A program made the translations under genes and the position numbers. From assembly GCF_020165195.1 (NCBI RefSeq), contig NZ_JAIUHR010000003.1, forward strand, positions 335,903 to 399,902: a DNA stretch of 64,000 nt, read 5' to 3'. The DNA comes from Mesorhizobium sp. CA14. GTDB taxonomy: Bacteria > Pseudomonadota > Alphaproteobacteria > Rhizobiales > Rhizobiaceae. Below, one piece after another: positions 54,475 through 63,923 of the stretch (positions within the stretch are counted from its first letter, which is position 1; each line of letters opens with the position of its first letter). The notes below the pieces were generated by a model that saw only the letters and a program-made list of their open reading frames with translations, ran no database searches and was not told where the DNA came from.

Positions 54475-54786
54475 ATGTTCAAGCGCACCATCGTTTCCGG
54501 CCTCATCGCCACCACCGTCGCCGCCGGCTCGCTCGTCGGCACCGTCCAGCCTTCTGCCGCCCACGACCATCATCACCGCCGCGAGCTCGGCATCGGCATC
54601 GCCGCCGGCGTCGGCGGTTTCGTTCTCGGCAGCCTGCTTGCCCAGCAGCAGCCCCGCAGCGTCTATGTCGAAGATGACGGCTACGACTCGATCCATGTCC
54701 GCCGCTGCTACGCCCGCTACGCCAGCTACGACGAGCGCACCGACACTTATATGAGCTACGACGGCCCGCGCTATTGCAGGCTCTAG
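54475..54786 (+). CDS. BA14K-like exported protein
   Basis: 103 residues; ATG at 54475 after ACAGGAGATC. A signal peptide (about 1-27) is followed by a His-rich stretch (HDHHHRRE), one hydrophobic Gly-rich helix (LGIGIAAGVGGFVLGSLLA), and a C-terminal domain with CYARYASYDERTDTYMSYDG (two Cys, shared spacing) matching BA14K, described as a Brucella immunoreactive lectin-like protein. Its role in non-pathogens is unclear. Confidence 0.8.
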   Translation: MFKRTIVSGLIATTVAAGSLVGTVQPSAAHDHHHRRELGIGIAAGVGGFVLGSLLAQQQPRSVYVEDDGYDSIHVRRCYARYASYDERTDTYMSYDGPRYCRL

Positions 54787-54811
54787 GAGGGAGCTGAATC
54801 AACGACCTAAA

Positions 54812-54838
54812 AAAGGGGCTGCACGCAGCCCCTTTCTT
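54812..54838 (+). terminator. Intrinsic terminator of the BA14K-like gene
   Basis: AAAGGGGCTGC (54812-54822) pairs with GCAGCCCCTTT (54825-54835); the T-tract is TTTCTT. Confidence 0.88.
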
Positions 54839-54896
54839 GCGTTTGAGCCTACGCATCCGCCTGATTCGAAGCGGACGGGGTTCCGCCTCCAGCAAT

Positions 54897-55313
54897 TCAG
54901 GAACTGGGCTTCAGCTCCGGCAGTGCCAATCCCGCCGCCTTGCAGGCGCTGTTGACTGAAGCGTCATTTATCGCGACGAGCTCGAAGCTGTTTCCGCCAT
55001 CGGGATAGATCTGGCCGGTGAAGGCCTCGCTGCGGCCGGGAGAGCCCCTATCGTCGACATAGCCGCACACCATGATCTCGTGGCGGCCGTTCAAACTGCG
55101 TTCTCCGGCGAGCATAGTCCCGAATTTGGCAGCGATGGGATTCTTCAAATGCTGGCGAACGCCGGCCGTGATGATCTCCTCCAGAGCCAGCGAGATCGGA
55201 ACGGGATCGACCAGCGGGTTGCTGCTGGGGCTGCCGATAGGCTCGACCGGCGGTGCCGCCGCCATGCATCCGCAAAGTGAAGCGGCGGATAGAAGGTAGA
55301 CTGTTTTCCGCAT
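54897..55313 (-). CDS. Small lipoprotein, unknown function
   Basis: 138 residues from the ATG at 55313. The leader MRKTVYLLSAASLCGC ends in a lipobox-like LCGC. The rest is a compact domain with two cysteines (MVCGYV, SACKAAG) and many Gly residues. No family recognised. It is convergent with the BA14K-like gene across a terminator. Confidence 0.7.
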   Translation of the reverse strand: MRKTVYLLSAASLCGCMAAAPPVEPIGSPSSNPLVDPVPISLALEEIITAGVRQHLKNPIAAKFGTMLAGERSLNGRHEIMVCGYVDDRGSPGRSEAFTGQIYPDGGNSFELVAINDASVNSACKAAGLALPELKPSS

Positions 55314-55469
55314 CGGTGCCCTTTCGCATGCATCCCGGCGCCCCGGCAAGACGGTCAGCCCGGCGTCCGGCCTGGCTGTGGTCGGTCGGTTCCTGCTGGG
55401 CAACCAACGATGTACAGCGATTTTGCAAGTGTTTAATCTGGCTTTGACGCCAATCGCGGGGAGGCTCGC

Positions 55470-55829
55470 TTGGACAATCAGGATCCCAAGGAAGAACGGG
55501 TCGAACCGGTTTTCCGCAACGGCACCATCACCATCGTCGGCATCCTGCTGGCGTTCTCCCTAGGCTTCATCACCCATTGGGCGGCCAACCCGATCCCATG
55601 GCAGACCTATCATCTGATTGCCGTCCTGCCGATCCTGGTCGGCATCGCGCTGCAGATGCGGGCGCTTGCCATTCTGCTCGATGTCAAATCCCTGAAGCGA
55701 AGCATTCATGACCGCGCCTGTCGGATCTTCATCGCCGGCCTCATCTTGGCGGCCTGTGGCGTCGGGCTGGCGATCCTGCTCGATTTCTTCGACATATCGG
55801 CAAAGAGCGCATTGCCGGGCGCGTCTTAA
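55470..55829 (+). CDS. Small membrane protein with TTG start
   Basis: 119 residues from a TTG at 55470, supported by GGGGAGG 5 bases upstream. Three to four membrane helices (about 18-37, 46-70, 84-107) and a polar N-terminus (DNQDPKEERVEP). No recognised family. It overlaps the end of the IclR gene by four bases. Confidence 0.65.
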   Translation: MDNQDPKEERVEPVFRNGTITIVGILLAFSLGFITHWAANPIPWQTYHLIAVLPILVGIALQMRALAILLDVKSLKRSIHDRACRIFIAGLILAACGVGLAILLDFFDISAKSALPGAS

Positions 55830-56656
55830 TAGGCTTTCACGCCGCCGATCATCTTCGTCACCTCGACCGCGGCGTCGCGCACCAGCGGACCGATCTCGGC
55901 CAGCCGCTCGGGCGTGACCCGCACCGTCGGTCCGGACACCGAAACGCCGCCGAGCGGCTCGCCGAACTCATTGAAGATGGCGGCGGCCACGCAGCGCATG
56001 CCGGGGTGGCGCTCCTCGTCGTCGACCGACCAGCCGCGATGCTTGATAACGGCCAGATCATGGGCCAGCGCCGAGATATCGGAAAGCGTCTTGTCGGTGT
56101 AGCGCTGCAGGCCCGCCTTGCGCAGGATAGCAGCGACCCGGTCGGGCTCGAGATGCGCCAGCACCGCCTTGCCGATGCCGGAAGCATGAAAGGGGCTGCG
56201 GGTCCCCGGCCGGAAGAAGGCGCGGATCGCCTGGTGCGTCTCGACCTGGCTGACGAAGACGACGCAATCGTCCTCGGCAACGCCGAGATTGGCGGTCTCG
56301 CCGGTCTTTTCCATCAATTCCTGCATGACGATGCGGGCCCGATCGACCAGCTTGCGCCGACGCAGGAAGGCAGCGCCCATGCGGTAGGTCTCGACGCCGA
56401 CGGACCAGAGCTGGTCGGTCGTATCGAATTCGACCATGCCGTGGTTCTCCAGCGTCGTCAGCATGCGATAGGCGGTGGAGGCGGCGATGCCGCTTTGCGC
56501 CGCGATTTCACTCAGCGACAAGCCGCTGGCCTCGGCGACGATCGCCAGGATCCGCAGCGCTCGGTCGAGCGACTGCACCGAGACCGCTTCGGACGGGCCA
56601 TTGAAGGCACGCGGCCTGCCGCGCTGGCGTTTTTCCGTCGTTTCCATAGGCGGCAT
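55826..56656 (-). CDS. IclR-family transcriptional regulator of the glyoxylate cluster
   Basis: 276 residues. The N-terminal winged helix (about 29-85: SVQSLDRALRILAIVAEAS, then SGIAASTAYRMLTTLENHG) is followed by a GAF-like effector domain (about 105-265; HASGIGKAVLAHL is typical). It is divergent from gcl-hyi-glxR and probably represses it until glyoxylate or a related ligand is present, as AllR/GclR-type regulators do. Candidate palindromes lie between the two genes. Confidence 0.9.
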   Translation of the reverse strand: MPPMETTEKRQRGRPRAFNGPSEAVSVQSLDRALRILAIVAEASGLSLSEIAAQSGIAASTAYRMLTTLENHGMVEFDTTDQLWSVGVETYRMGAAFLRRRKLVDRARIVMQELMEKTGETANLGVAEDDCVVFVSQVETHQAIRAFFRPGTRSPFHASGIGKAVLAHLEPDRVAAILRKAGLQRYTDKTLSDISALAHDLAVIKHRGWSVDDEERHPGMRCVAAAIFNEFGEPLGGVSVSGPTVRVTPERLAEIGPLVRDAAVEVTKMIGGVKAY

Positions 56657-56714
56657 TCTCGCCGGTTTTGACCGGGATGCAATGAAAAAGTTTTTCAGCC
56701 TTTGCTGCGACGGA

Positions 56715-56788
56715 TTTTCTGGAAAACGAAAAGCGAAGCAAAATCAGGGAATAACAGCCATTTTCTAGAAATGAAAAAATATTCTGAA
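56715..56788. promoter_or_regulatory. Candidate IclR-type operator palindromes upstream of gcl
   Basis: TTTTCTGGAAAA (56715-56726), TTTCTAGAAA (56762-56771) and TTCTGAA (56782-56788) share a TTC-N(1-2)-GAA core. The first two are about 46 bases apart, centre to centre, close to an integral number of helical turns. They lie in the AT-rich interval between the regulator and gcl. Confidence 0.55.
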
Positions 56789-56850
56789 AAAATTGAAAAA
56801 TCGAAGGCTCGCTGTCATTGTCAAGCCAACCAACGAAATGGAGGCTTATC

Positions 56851-58632
56851 ATGGCCAGGATGCGCGCTGTCGATGCGGCGGTTCTCGTTCTCGAAAAGGA
56901 AGGTATCACCAATGCCTTCGGCGTGCCTGGCGCGGCGATCAATCCGCTCTATTCGGCGCTGAAGGCGCGCGGCACCATCCGCCATGTGCTGGCACGCCAT
57001 GTCGAAGGCGCCTCGCATATGGCCGAAGGTTATACGCGGGCCAAGGCCGGCAATATCGGACTCTGCATCGGCACTTCCGGTCCGGCCGGCACCGACATGA
57101 TCACCGGCCTCTATTCGGCCTCGGCGGATTCTATTCCGATCCTCTGCATCACCGGGCAGGCGCCGCGCGCGCGCCTCAACAAGGAGGATTTCCAGGCCAT
57201 CGACATCGCTTCGATCGCGGCACCGGTCGCCAAATGGGCGGTCACCGTCATGGAGCCCTATCTGGTGCCGATGACGCTGCAGAAGGCCTTCCATCTGATG
57301 CGCTCCTCGCGGCCCGGACCTGTGCTGGTCGACCTGCCGCTCGACGTTCAGCTTGCCGAGATCGAATTCGACATCGACGCCTATGAGCCGCTTGCCCCCT
57401 TCAAGCCGGCGATGACGCGCGCCCAGGCCGAGAAGGCGCTGGCGATGCTCAACGAAGCGGAAAAGCCGCTGATCGTCGCCGGCGGCGGCATCATCAACGC
57501 CGATGCCTCCGATCTTTTGATCGAATTCGCCGAAGTCACCGGCGTGCCGGTCATCCCGACTTTGATGGGCTGGGGGGCGATCCCCGACGACCACCGGCTG
57601 ATGGCTGGGATGTGCGGACTGCAGACCTCGCACCGCTACGGCAATGCGACGATGCTGGCCGCCGATTTCGTCTTCGGCATCGGCAACCGCTGGGCCAACC
57701 GCCACACCGGTTCGATCGACGTCTACACCAAGGGGAAAAAATTCATCCATGTCGACATCGAGCCGACGCAGATCGGCCGCGTCTTTGCGCCGGATCTCGG
57801 CTTCGTCTCGGATGCGGGTGCCGCGCTGAAGATCCTGCTCGACGTTGCCACGGAATGGCGCACCGCCGGCAAGCTGCGCGACTGGTCGGGCTGGGCAAAA
57901 GAATGCCAGCAGCGCAAGAAGACAATGAAGCGCAAGACGCATTTCGAGCAGGTGCCGCTGAAGCCGCAGCGCGTCTATGAGGAGATGAACAAGGCGTTTG
58001 CCCGCGACACCACCTATGTCACAACGATCGGCCTGTCGCAGATCGCCGGCGCGCAGTTCCTGCATGTCTACAAGCCGCGCAACTGGATCAATTGCGGCCA
58101 GGCCGGCCCGCTCGGCTGGACGCTGCCGGCCGCACTCGGCGTGCGCGCCGCCGATCCGGATCGCGATATCGTCGCGCTTTCCGGCGACTATGATTTTCAG
58201 TTCATGATCGAGGAACTGGCGGTCGGCGCTCAGCACAAGCTGCCTTACATCCACGTCGTCGTGAACAACGCCTATCTCGGCCTCATCCGCCAGGCGCAGC
58301 GTGGTTTTTCGATGGACTATGAGGTGAGCCTCGCCTTCGAGAACGTCAACCGTGCAGGCGATCCGGAGGCCGGCTACGGCGTCGATCATGTCGCGGTCGC
58401 CGAGGCGATGGGCTGCAAGGCGGTCCGCGTGAAGAAGCCAGAGGAATTCGCCGGCGCCTTCAAGGAGGCACAGCGGCTGATGAAGGAGCATCAGGTGCCG
58501 GTGGTGCTGGAATTCATCCTCGAGCGCGTCACCAATATTTCCATGGGCACGGAAATCGACAAGATCACCGAGTTCGAGGAGCTTGCCGAACGCAACGAGG
58601 ATGCGCCGACGGCCATCATGATGTTGGACTAG
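56851..58632 (+). CDS. gcl: Glyoxylate carboligase
   Basis: 593 residues from the ATG at 56851, preceded by GGAGG. ThDP-dependent family; the residue that is Glu in other ThDP enzymes is V51 here ([13 protein letters not shown]), the same substitution at the same number as the E. coli carboligase, which identifies the enzyme. The cofactor motif [15 protein letters not shown]...NN is near 450. It joins two glyoxylates to tartronate semialdehyde and CO2. First gene of gcl-hyi-glxR. Confidence 0.96.
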   Translation: MARMRAVDAAVLVLEKEGITNAFGVPGAAINPLYSALKARGTIRHVLARHVEGASHMAEGYTRAKAGNIGLCIGTSGPAGTDMITGLYSASADSIPILCITGQAPRARLNKEDFQAIDIASIAAPVAKWAVTVMEPYLVPMTLQKAFHLMRSSRPGPVLVDLPLDVQLAEIEFDIDAYEPLAPFKPAMTRAQAEKALAMLNEAEKPLIVAGGGIINADASDLLIEFAEVTGVPVIPTLMGWGAIPDDHRLMAGMCGLQTSHRYGNATMLAADFVFGIGNRWANRHTGSIDVYTKGKKFIHVDIEPTQIGRVFAPDLGFVSDAGAALKILLDVATEWRTAGKLRDWSGWAKECQQRKKTMKRKTHFEQVPLKPQRVYEEMNKAFARDTTYVTTIGLSQIAGAQFLHVYKPRNWINCGQAGPLGWTLPAALGVRAADPDRDIVALSGDYDFQFMIEELAVGAQHKLPYIHVVVNNAYLGLIRQAQRGFSMDYEVSLAFENVNRAGDPEAGYGVDHVAVAEAMGCKAVRVKKPEEFAGAFKEAQRLMKEHQVPVVLEFILERVTNISMGTEIDKITEFEELAERNEDAPTAIMMLD

Positions 58633-58670
58633 GCGACCTGGGGCAGGCAGAAAAAGAAGGAGAAAAAGGA

Positions 58671-59468
58671 ATGCCGCGTTTTTCAGCCAATCTTTCGATG
58701 CTCTTCGGCGAGCATGAGTTCCTGGACAGATTCGATGCCGCTGCACGCGCAGGCTTCAAGGGTATCGAATATATCGGCCCGTATGACCATGCCCCGGATG
58801 TCGTCGCGGCGCGGCTGAAGAAGAACGGCCTGACGCAGGTTCTGTTCAACCTGCCGGCCGGCGACTGGGCGAAGGGCGAACGCGGCATCGCCGTGCTGCC
58901 GGACCGCGTGCCGGAGTTCCGCCAGGGCGTCGCCAAGGCAATCACCTATGCGCATGCGCTGGGCTGCGAGCAGATCAACTGCCTTGCCGGGATCGCGCCG
59001 CGGGGCGCCGACCGCGTGGTGCTGGAGAACGTCTTTGCCGAAAACCTCGCCTTCGCGGCCGAGAAGCTGGAGCAGGCCGGCATCAGGCTCTTGATCGAGC
59101 CGATCAACACCCGCGACATTCCCGGCTTCTTCCTGAACTATTCCGACCAGGCTCTGGCGCTGATCGACCGCATCGGCTCGAAGAATATCTTCCTGCAATA
59201 CGACATCTACCACATGCAGATCATGGAGGGGGATCTCGCCCGTACCATCGAGGCGAACCTCGGCCGCATCGCGCATATCCAGCTTGCGGACAATCCCGGC
59301 CGTCACGAGCCGGGGACGGGCGAGATCAACTATCCCTTCCTCTACGACCACATCGACCGGCTCGGCTATTCCGGCTGGATCGGCGCCGAATACAAGCCGA
59401 AGGCCGGCACCGAGGCCGGGCTCGGCTGGTTCCGCGAATTCGCCGGGCAGGGCAGCGCGGCGGCCTAA
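58671..59468 (+). CDS. hyi: Hydroxypyruvate isomerase
   Basis: 265 residues of TIM-barrel xylose-isomerase-like fold. RFSANLSMLFGEHEFLDRF at the start, the IEPINTRDIPGF strand with metal-binding Glu, and IQLADNPGRHEPGTGEI are family hallmarks. It interconverts hydroxypyruvate and tartronate semialdehyde in the glyoxylate pathway. It follows gcl by 38 bases. Confidence 0.94.
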   Translation: MPRFSANLSMLFGEHEFLDRFDAAARAGFKGIEYIGPYDHAPDVVAARLKKNGLTQVLFNLPAGDWAKGERGIAVLPDRVPEFRQGVAKAITYAHALGCEQINCLAGIAPRGADRVVLENVFAENLAFAAEKLEQAGIRLLIEPINTRDIPGFFLNYSDQALALIDRIGSKNIFLQYDIYHMQIMEGDLARTIEANLGRIAHIQLADNPGRHEPGTGEINYPFLYDHIDRLGYSGWIGAEYKPKAGTEAGLGWFREFAGQGSAAA

Positions 59469-59576
59469 GAGCTTCCTTCTCCCCGTCTCTAGACGGGGAG
59501 AAGGTGCCGGCAGGCGGATGAGGGGCAGCGCCGGCCTTTCGATGAGTTAGAGCCAAGAATTTCGGGAGCAACACCA

Positions 59577-60464
59577 ATGGAAACCATCGGTTTCATCGGC
59601 CTCGGCATCATGGGCGCGCCGATGGCGAGGCATCTGCTCGACGCCGGCTATCCGGTCGTCGCCAGCGACCATCGCTCCAAGCCGTCTGCTGACCTTGTCG
59701 CCAAAGGGCTGAAGACCGTTTCCGGCCACAACGCGGTGGCGAAGACCGCCGACATCATCATCACCATGGTTCCGGACACGCCGCAGGTGAGCGATGTGCT
59801 GTTCGGCGAGAACGGCGTCGCCTCCGGTCTCACCAAGGGCAAGCTCGTCATCGACATGAGCTCGATCTCGCCGATCGCCACCAAGGAATTCGCCAAGAAG
59901 ATCAACGAACTCGGCTGCGACTATCTCGACGCGCCGGTGTCGGGCGGCGAGGTCGGCGCCAAAGCTGCCTCGCTAACCATTATGGTTGGCGGCGAGGAAA
60001 AGGCCTTCGAGCGCGCCAGGCCGGTGTTCGAGAGGATGGGCAAGAACATCACGCTGGTCGGACCGAACGGCGTCGGCCAGACCACCAAGGTCGCCAACCA
60101 GATCGTTGTGGCGCTCACCATCGAAGCCGTCGGCGAAGCGCTGGTCTTCGCCTCGAAGGCGGGCGCCGATCCGGCCAAGGTCAGGCAGGCGCTGATGGGC
60201 GGGCTCGCCGCCTCGCGCATCCTCGAAGTGCATGGCGAGCGCATGATCAAGCGCACCTTCGCGCCGGGCTTCCGCATCGAACTGCACCAGAAGGATCTCA
60301 ACCTGGCGCTTGAAGGCGCCAAGGCACTCGGCGTGTCGCTGCCCAACACTTCGACCACGCAACAGCTCTTCAATTCCTGCGCCGCCAATGGCGGGGCCAA
60401 GGAGGATCACTCGGCGCTTGTGAGAGCGCTGGAGCGGATGGCGGGGCATGAAGTGGGTGAATAG
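59577..60464 (+). CDS. glxR: 2-hydroxy-3-oxopropionate (tartronate semialdehyde) reductase
   Basis: 295 residues of the beta-hydroxyacid dehydrogenase family. The NAD(P) loop is GFIGLGIMGAPMA (5-17), the substrate-binding DAPVSGG is at 118-124, and the catalytic K171 is in TTKVANQIVV. It reduces tartronate semialdehyde to D-glycerate, completing the route begun by gcl. It follows hyi after 108 bases. Its stop lies inside an inverted repeat. Confidence 0.94.
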   Translation: METIGFIGLGIMGAPMARHLLDAGYPVVASDHRSKPSADLVAKGLKTVSGHNAVAKTADIIITMVPDTPQVSDVLFGENGVASGLTKGKLVIDMSSISPIATKEFAKKINELGCDYLDAPVSGGEVGAKAASLTIMVGGEEKAFERARPVFERMGKNITLVGPNGVGQTTKVANQIVVALTIEAVGEALVFASKAGADPAKVRQALMGGLAASRILEVHGERMIKRTFAPGFRIELHQKDLNLALEGAKALGVSLPNTSTTQQLFNSCAANGGAKEDHSALVRALERMAGHEVGE

Positions 60465-60514
60465 TGAATAGGGGCGCGTCCTGACCATTCACCATTGACT
60501 ATTCACCATTCACC
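60456..60514. repeat. GTGAATAG inverted repeat between convergent genes
   Basis: GGTGAATAGTGAATAG (60456-60471) is the reverse complement of CTATTCACCATTCACC (60499-60514) with one mismatch; the loop adds further ATTCACCATTGACT. The unit is close to the GCGAATAG units of the 54252-54366 palindrome. It includes the glxR stop and the end region of rlmB. Confidence 0.75.
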
Positions 60515-61370
60515 TTTTCGCTAGGAATTTCCTCGCCGCATAAAGGCTCACCGCCGCTGCATTCGATACGTTGAGCGAGCGGATCGCGCCGGGCATGTCG
60601 AGGCGGGCCAGTGCCGTCACGGTCTCGCGGGTTTTCTGGCGCAGGCCCTTGCCTTCGGCGCCCAGCACCAGCGCGATTTTATCGCCGTCGAAGGTCTTTT
60701 CGAGGTCGGCCGGTCCTTCCGAATCGAGCCCGATGGTCTGGAAGCCGGCCTCGTGCAACTGCGCCAGCGTATCGGCGAGGTTCTTCACCTCGATCTGGTC
60801 GATATGCTCCAGCGCGCCGGAGGCGGATTTGGCCAGCACGCCCGATTCCTGCGGGCTGTGGCGGGCGGTCGTGATCAGCGCGCCGGCACCGAAGGCGACG
60901 GCGGAGCGCAGGATCGCACCGACATTGTGCGGATCCGTCACCTGGTCGAGCACCAGCACCAGCTTCGTGTCGCCGAGCGCGTCGAGACGCTTCGGCTTGA
61001 GCGGCTCGGCCTCGATCAGCACGCCCTGATGCACCGCATCGGACCCTGTGATCCTGTCGATGTCCTTCGGCTCGACCAGTTCGGCCTTGAAGGGCAGGGC
61101 GGCAAGCTCGCCGATCGAAAGCCGCTCGGCGGCGTTGCGCGTCACCAGCATCGTGCTGATCTTGCGCCGCGGATTGTCGAGCGCCGCCCGCACCGTGTGC
61201 AGGCCGTAAAGCCGCACCAGTCCGTCGCCGGGCGCTTCGCCAGGCGGCACCGGCTGGCGCGGCCGGAATGCCGGCGCGCCGCCTGCCTTCTGGTCGCGAT
61301 GCGCGCGCCTCAGCTTGGCGTAATGGGTGTCCTTGCGCGTGCCGGGCTTGTTGCTTTTATCGTCGCTCAT
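60510..61370 (-). CDS. rlmB: 23S rRNA 2'-O-methyltransferase of the SpoU family (RlmB-like)
   Basis: 286 residues with a basic N-terminal tail, an L30e-like substrate-binding domain (about 45-115) and a knotted SPOUT domain. The three SpoU motifs are LDQVTDPHNVGAILRSA, LVLGAEGKGLRQ and IRSLNVSNAAAVSLY. RlmB methylates G2251 of 23S rRNA in E. coli; a tRNA-specific homologue is less likely from this length. It precedes tRNA-Tyr/Gly and tuf on the other strand, a common alphaproteobacterial order. Confidence 0.9.
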   Translation of the reverse strand: MSDDKSNKPGTRKDTHYAKLRRAHRDQKAGGAPAFRPRQPVPPGEAPGDGLVRLYGLHTVRAALDNPRRKISTMLVTRNAAERLSIGELAALPFKAELVEPKDIDRITGSDAVHQGVLIEAEPLKPKRLDALGDTKLVLVLDQVTDPHNVGAILRSAVAFGAGALITTARHSPQESGVLAKSASGALEHIDQIEVKNLADTLAQLHEAGFQTIGLDSEGPADLEKTFDGDKIALVLGAEGKGLRQKTRETVTALARLDMPGAIRSLNVSNAAAVSLYAARKFLAKR

Positions 61371-61569
61371 GCCGGCCTCTATAGCCGTCCCGTCCGGCTA
61401 AGGATATGGGCTGCGGCAATGAATGCCGAACATCCTCGAAAAACCCTGGCCGCGCCGGTTGACACCTACCGGCCTTGCCGCCATAAGGCGCTTCGCTGAT
61501 TTCGGAGAAGATCTTACTCGGGCTCCGGATCGGCGCGAACGCCTCGTTGCATGGCTCCGGCGGCAGACT

Positions 61570-61654
61570 GGAGAGGTGCCCGAGTGGTTAAAGGGGACGG
61601 ACTGTAAATCCGTTGGCTTAGCCTACGTTGGTTCGAATCCAACCCTCTCCACCA
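61570..61654 (+). tRNA. tRNA-Tyr (anticodon GTA)
   Basis: 85 bases with encoded CCA. The acceptor GGAGAGG pairs with CCTCTCC; the anticodon loop is ACTGTAAAT, anticodon GTA; the long variable arm (GGCTTAGCC region) is the class II feature of bacterial tRNA-Tyr. Confidence 0.97.
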
Positions 61655-61740
61655 CTGCCGGCCCGGAAGCCCTGAAACGAAAGTCTCGGATCGAAAATGC
61701 ATGGCGCTTTTCGGGTGAATCCGGTACCTCAGTGCAAGGC

Positions 61741-61814
61741 GCGGGTATAGCTCAGTGGTAGAGCAGCAGCCTTCCAAGCTGAATATGCGGGTTCGATTCC
61801 CGCTACCCGCTCCA
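61741..61814 (+). tRNA. tRNA-Gly (anticodon TCC)
   Basis: 74 bases with encoded CCA. The acceptor GCGGGTA pairs with TACCCGC; the anticodon loop CTTCCAA gives TCC. It lies 86 bases after tRNA-Tyr and probably belongs to the same transcript as tuf in related genomes, though another gene pair intervenes here. Confidence 0.97.
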
Positions 61815-61885
61815 GATTTCCTCCTCGCATGGTCCAAAGAAAACGCCGCGCGTGGCGCGCAGCGTTTCCATTTCATCCAGCCCGC

Positions 61886-62341
61886 TTAGCTGTTGAAGGC
61901 CGAAGCGACCTGATGGTGCTGCGGGATCTGGCCGTTCGGCGTCAGCTTGTCGACGATGCCGGGCAGCGCCGTGGAGAGCTGCTGCAGCAACTCCTGCTCG
62001 TTCATGCCGGTGCGCTGCGCGATCTCGCGGATCACCGACGGCCCGAGCGCCGAGCCGAGATCACCCGGGTTGATTGGCTGGTTCTGACCGGTGCCGACCC
62101 AGGAGTCGGCGACATTGCCGTGGCCGGCATCCTTGAGCTTGTCGAGCAGGCCGCCAAGACCGCCGAGCAGGCCGCCATCGGCGGACGCATCGGTTCCCGC
62201 AGGGGTTGGCGCCGGCGCTTGCGGCGCGGACGCCTCTTCGCTTCTGCCGCTCAGCATCTTGCCGACCAAAAGCGCGCCGAGCGCGATCATCAGGGGTTTG
62301 GTGATGTTGCCGCCCGGAACGGCGTTGTCGAAAAGGCCCAT
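61886..62341 (-). CDS. YidB/DUF937-family protein
   Basis: 151 residues from the ATG at 62341 (MGLFDNAVP). A hydrophobic stretch (PLMIALGALLVGKML) is followed by an Ala/Pro-rich linker and a GLLGGLGGLLDKL region, then a C-terminal helical domain (SVIREIAQRTGMNEQELLQQLS, shortened) typical of YidB. The function is unknown. It is the only minus-strand gene between the tRNAs and the stress protein gene. Confidence 0.85.
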   Translation of the reverse strand: MGLFDNAVPGGNITKPLMIALGALLVGKMLSGRSEEASAPQAPAPTPAGTDASADGGLLGGLGGLLDKLKDAGHGNVADSWVGTGQNQPINPGDLGSALGPSVIREIAQRTGMNEQELLQQLSTALPGIVDKLTPNGQIPQHHQVASAFNS

Positions 62342-62476
62342 CGTGGATCTCCTTATCCAATCCAGCCAAGCCCGCCCGGCCACACAATGGCGCAAACCGG
62401 CGGAATTTCAAGCTGTCTTGAGCTTTTGCCAATCATATGACCATGATGACTAGGCGGGGGAAATTAGGAGGGAATT

Positions 62477-62734
62477 ATGGGCATTATCAGTTGGATCATT
62501 CTCGGCCTTATCGCCGGGTTCATCGGCAGCAAGATCGTCAACAAGACCGGCCAGGGCATGATCATGGACATCGTGCTCGGCATTGTCGGCGCCATCGTCG
62601 GCGGGCTGATATTCAGCGCCTTCGGCTCGGCGGGTGTCACCGGTCTCAACATCTGGAGCCTGATCGTGGCCGTCATCGGCTCTGTCGTCGTGCTCTGGGC
62701 CTATCACCAGATTTCCGGCAAGCGCACGCTGTAG
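62477..62734 (+). CDS. GlsB/YeaQ/YmgE-family stress-response membrane protein
   Basis: 85 residues with three membrane helices and the family glycine pattern (LGLIAGFIGSKIV, GIVGAIVGGLIF). The ATG at 62477 follows GGAGGGAATT. Members are induced by acid and other stresses in enterobacteria; the mechanism is unknown. Confidence 0.9.
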   Translation: MGIISWIILGLIAGFIGSKIVNKTGQGMIMDIVLGIVGAIVGGLIFSAFGSAGVTGLNIWSLIVAVIGSVVVLWAYHQISGKRTL

Positions 62735-62768
62735 AAGAAGGCCAGGGAACAGCCAGTAGGCTGCTGGA

Positions 62769-62790
62769 GGTCGACCCGGTCGGGTCGACC
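62769..62790. terminator. Perfect GC-rich hairpin between convergent genes
   Basis: GGTCGACCCG (62769-62778) and CGGGTCGACC (62781-62790) with a two-base loop. No T-run follows on either strand, so it may be a transcript 3'-end stem only. Confidence 0.4.
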
Positions 62791-62808
62791 CAGGCTGGAG
62801 GCGCGCCG

Positions 62809-63696
62809 TCAGGCGACCATGGCCAGCCGGCGTTTTCTTTCGTCGAGCGAGACGATGGCCAGACCGCTGGCCATGACCAGCAGGATGCCGCAGACGGCGA
62901 GCGCGTTGGGAAACTGTCCGAACACCAGCAAGCCCGAAATGACCGCCCAGACGGTGAAGCAGTAATAGAAGGGCGCGACCGCGCTTGTCGGCCCAATCCG
63001 GTAGGCCATGAAGATGAAGAAATGGCCGAAGATCAGGAACAGGCCCGCCCCGGCGATCAGCAACAGATGACGTCCTTCCGGCATTACCCATTGCTCCGTC
63101 GCCAGATGCGCCGCGCCTGAGCCGACCAGCACCACCACGACCGCGGAGATAGCGACGATCATGCCCGGCACCTCGGCGCCCACTTTGCGGCCAGCTATAT
63201 CGCGTACCGCCGCGAAGGCGGCGTTGCCCAGCGCCAGCAGCGCATAGACCGAAATGCCCTGCATGGTCGGCTGCGCCACCATGAGCGCCCCGACAAAGCC
63301 AAGGCCGATCAGCGCCATGCGCGTGGCGCCGATCTTTTCGCCGAACAGTAGCGAGGAGCCGACCAGCACGATGAGCGGCGTGACTTGCCCAAGCGCGGTG
63401 GAATCCGCGATCTGCATGTTCGCCAAGGCGACGACATAGCAGAGGATCGCCAGCAATTCGAACAGGTTGCGGCGCAGCACTTTGCGCTCGAAGAGCAGCG
63501 GGATCTGCCTGGCATAGCCAAGCATCAGAAGCAGCGGCACGCCCCACAGCGTCGCGGCAGCACCCCGCAGCAGGAGCACTTCATAAGGTGGCAGTCCGGT
63601 GGTCGCGAGCTTCATCATCGTGTCGTTGACGAGATAGGATCCCGTCGAGATGATCATGAACAGCGGACCGCGGATATTGGATGGAATGAACTGCAT
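62809..63696 (-). CDS. EamA-family (DMT superfamily) transporter
   Basis: 295 residues with ten predicted membrane helices in two inverted EamA halves (about 10-140 and 150-285). The family moves metabolites, often as exporters of amino acids or purines; the substrate cannot be assigned. It is transcribed away from tuf, so the 227-base gap before tuf holds the promoter regions of both. Confidence 0.88.
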   Translation of the reverse strand: MQFIPSNIRGPLFMIISTGSYLVNDTMMKLATTGLPPYEVLLLRGAAATLWGVPLLLMLGYARQIPLLFERKVLRRNLFELLAILCYVVALANMQIADSTALGQVTPLIVLVGSSLLFGEKIGATRMALIGLGFVGALMVAQPTMQGISVYALLALGNAAFAAVRDIAGRKVGAEVPGMIVAISAVVVVLVGSGAAHLATEQWVMPEGRHLLLIAGAGLFLIFGHFFIFMAYRIGPTSAVAPFYYCFTVWAVISGLLVFGQFPNALAVCGILLVMASGLAIVSLDERKRRLAMVA

Positions 63697-63923
63697 CCGC
63701 CGACAAAATCAGAGCGGCGTCGCGGCGGCAATGGGCCAGGCGGGAGCCTTTGATTTTATGCACCGCAGCCCTATATCCGCGCCATATCCCCCTGAAATCG
63801 ACCGTCGGTTCGGGTCGAGCGGGAATCCGCTCAGCCACAAGGTACTTGTGTTTTTCGGCCGTTGTCGCTAATCGCCCCGCATTCGACTGAACTGAAGGTC
63901 AAGGCCGTCCAAGGAAAGAGACT

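Noticed and set aside
56821..58746. Minus-strand frame of about 640 codons opposite gcl
   Set aside because: Antisense of gcl, His/Arg/Asp-rich with no domain.
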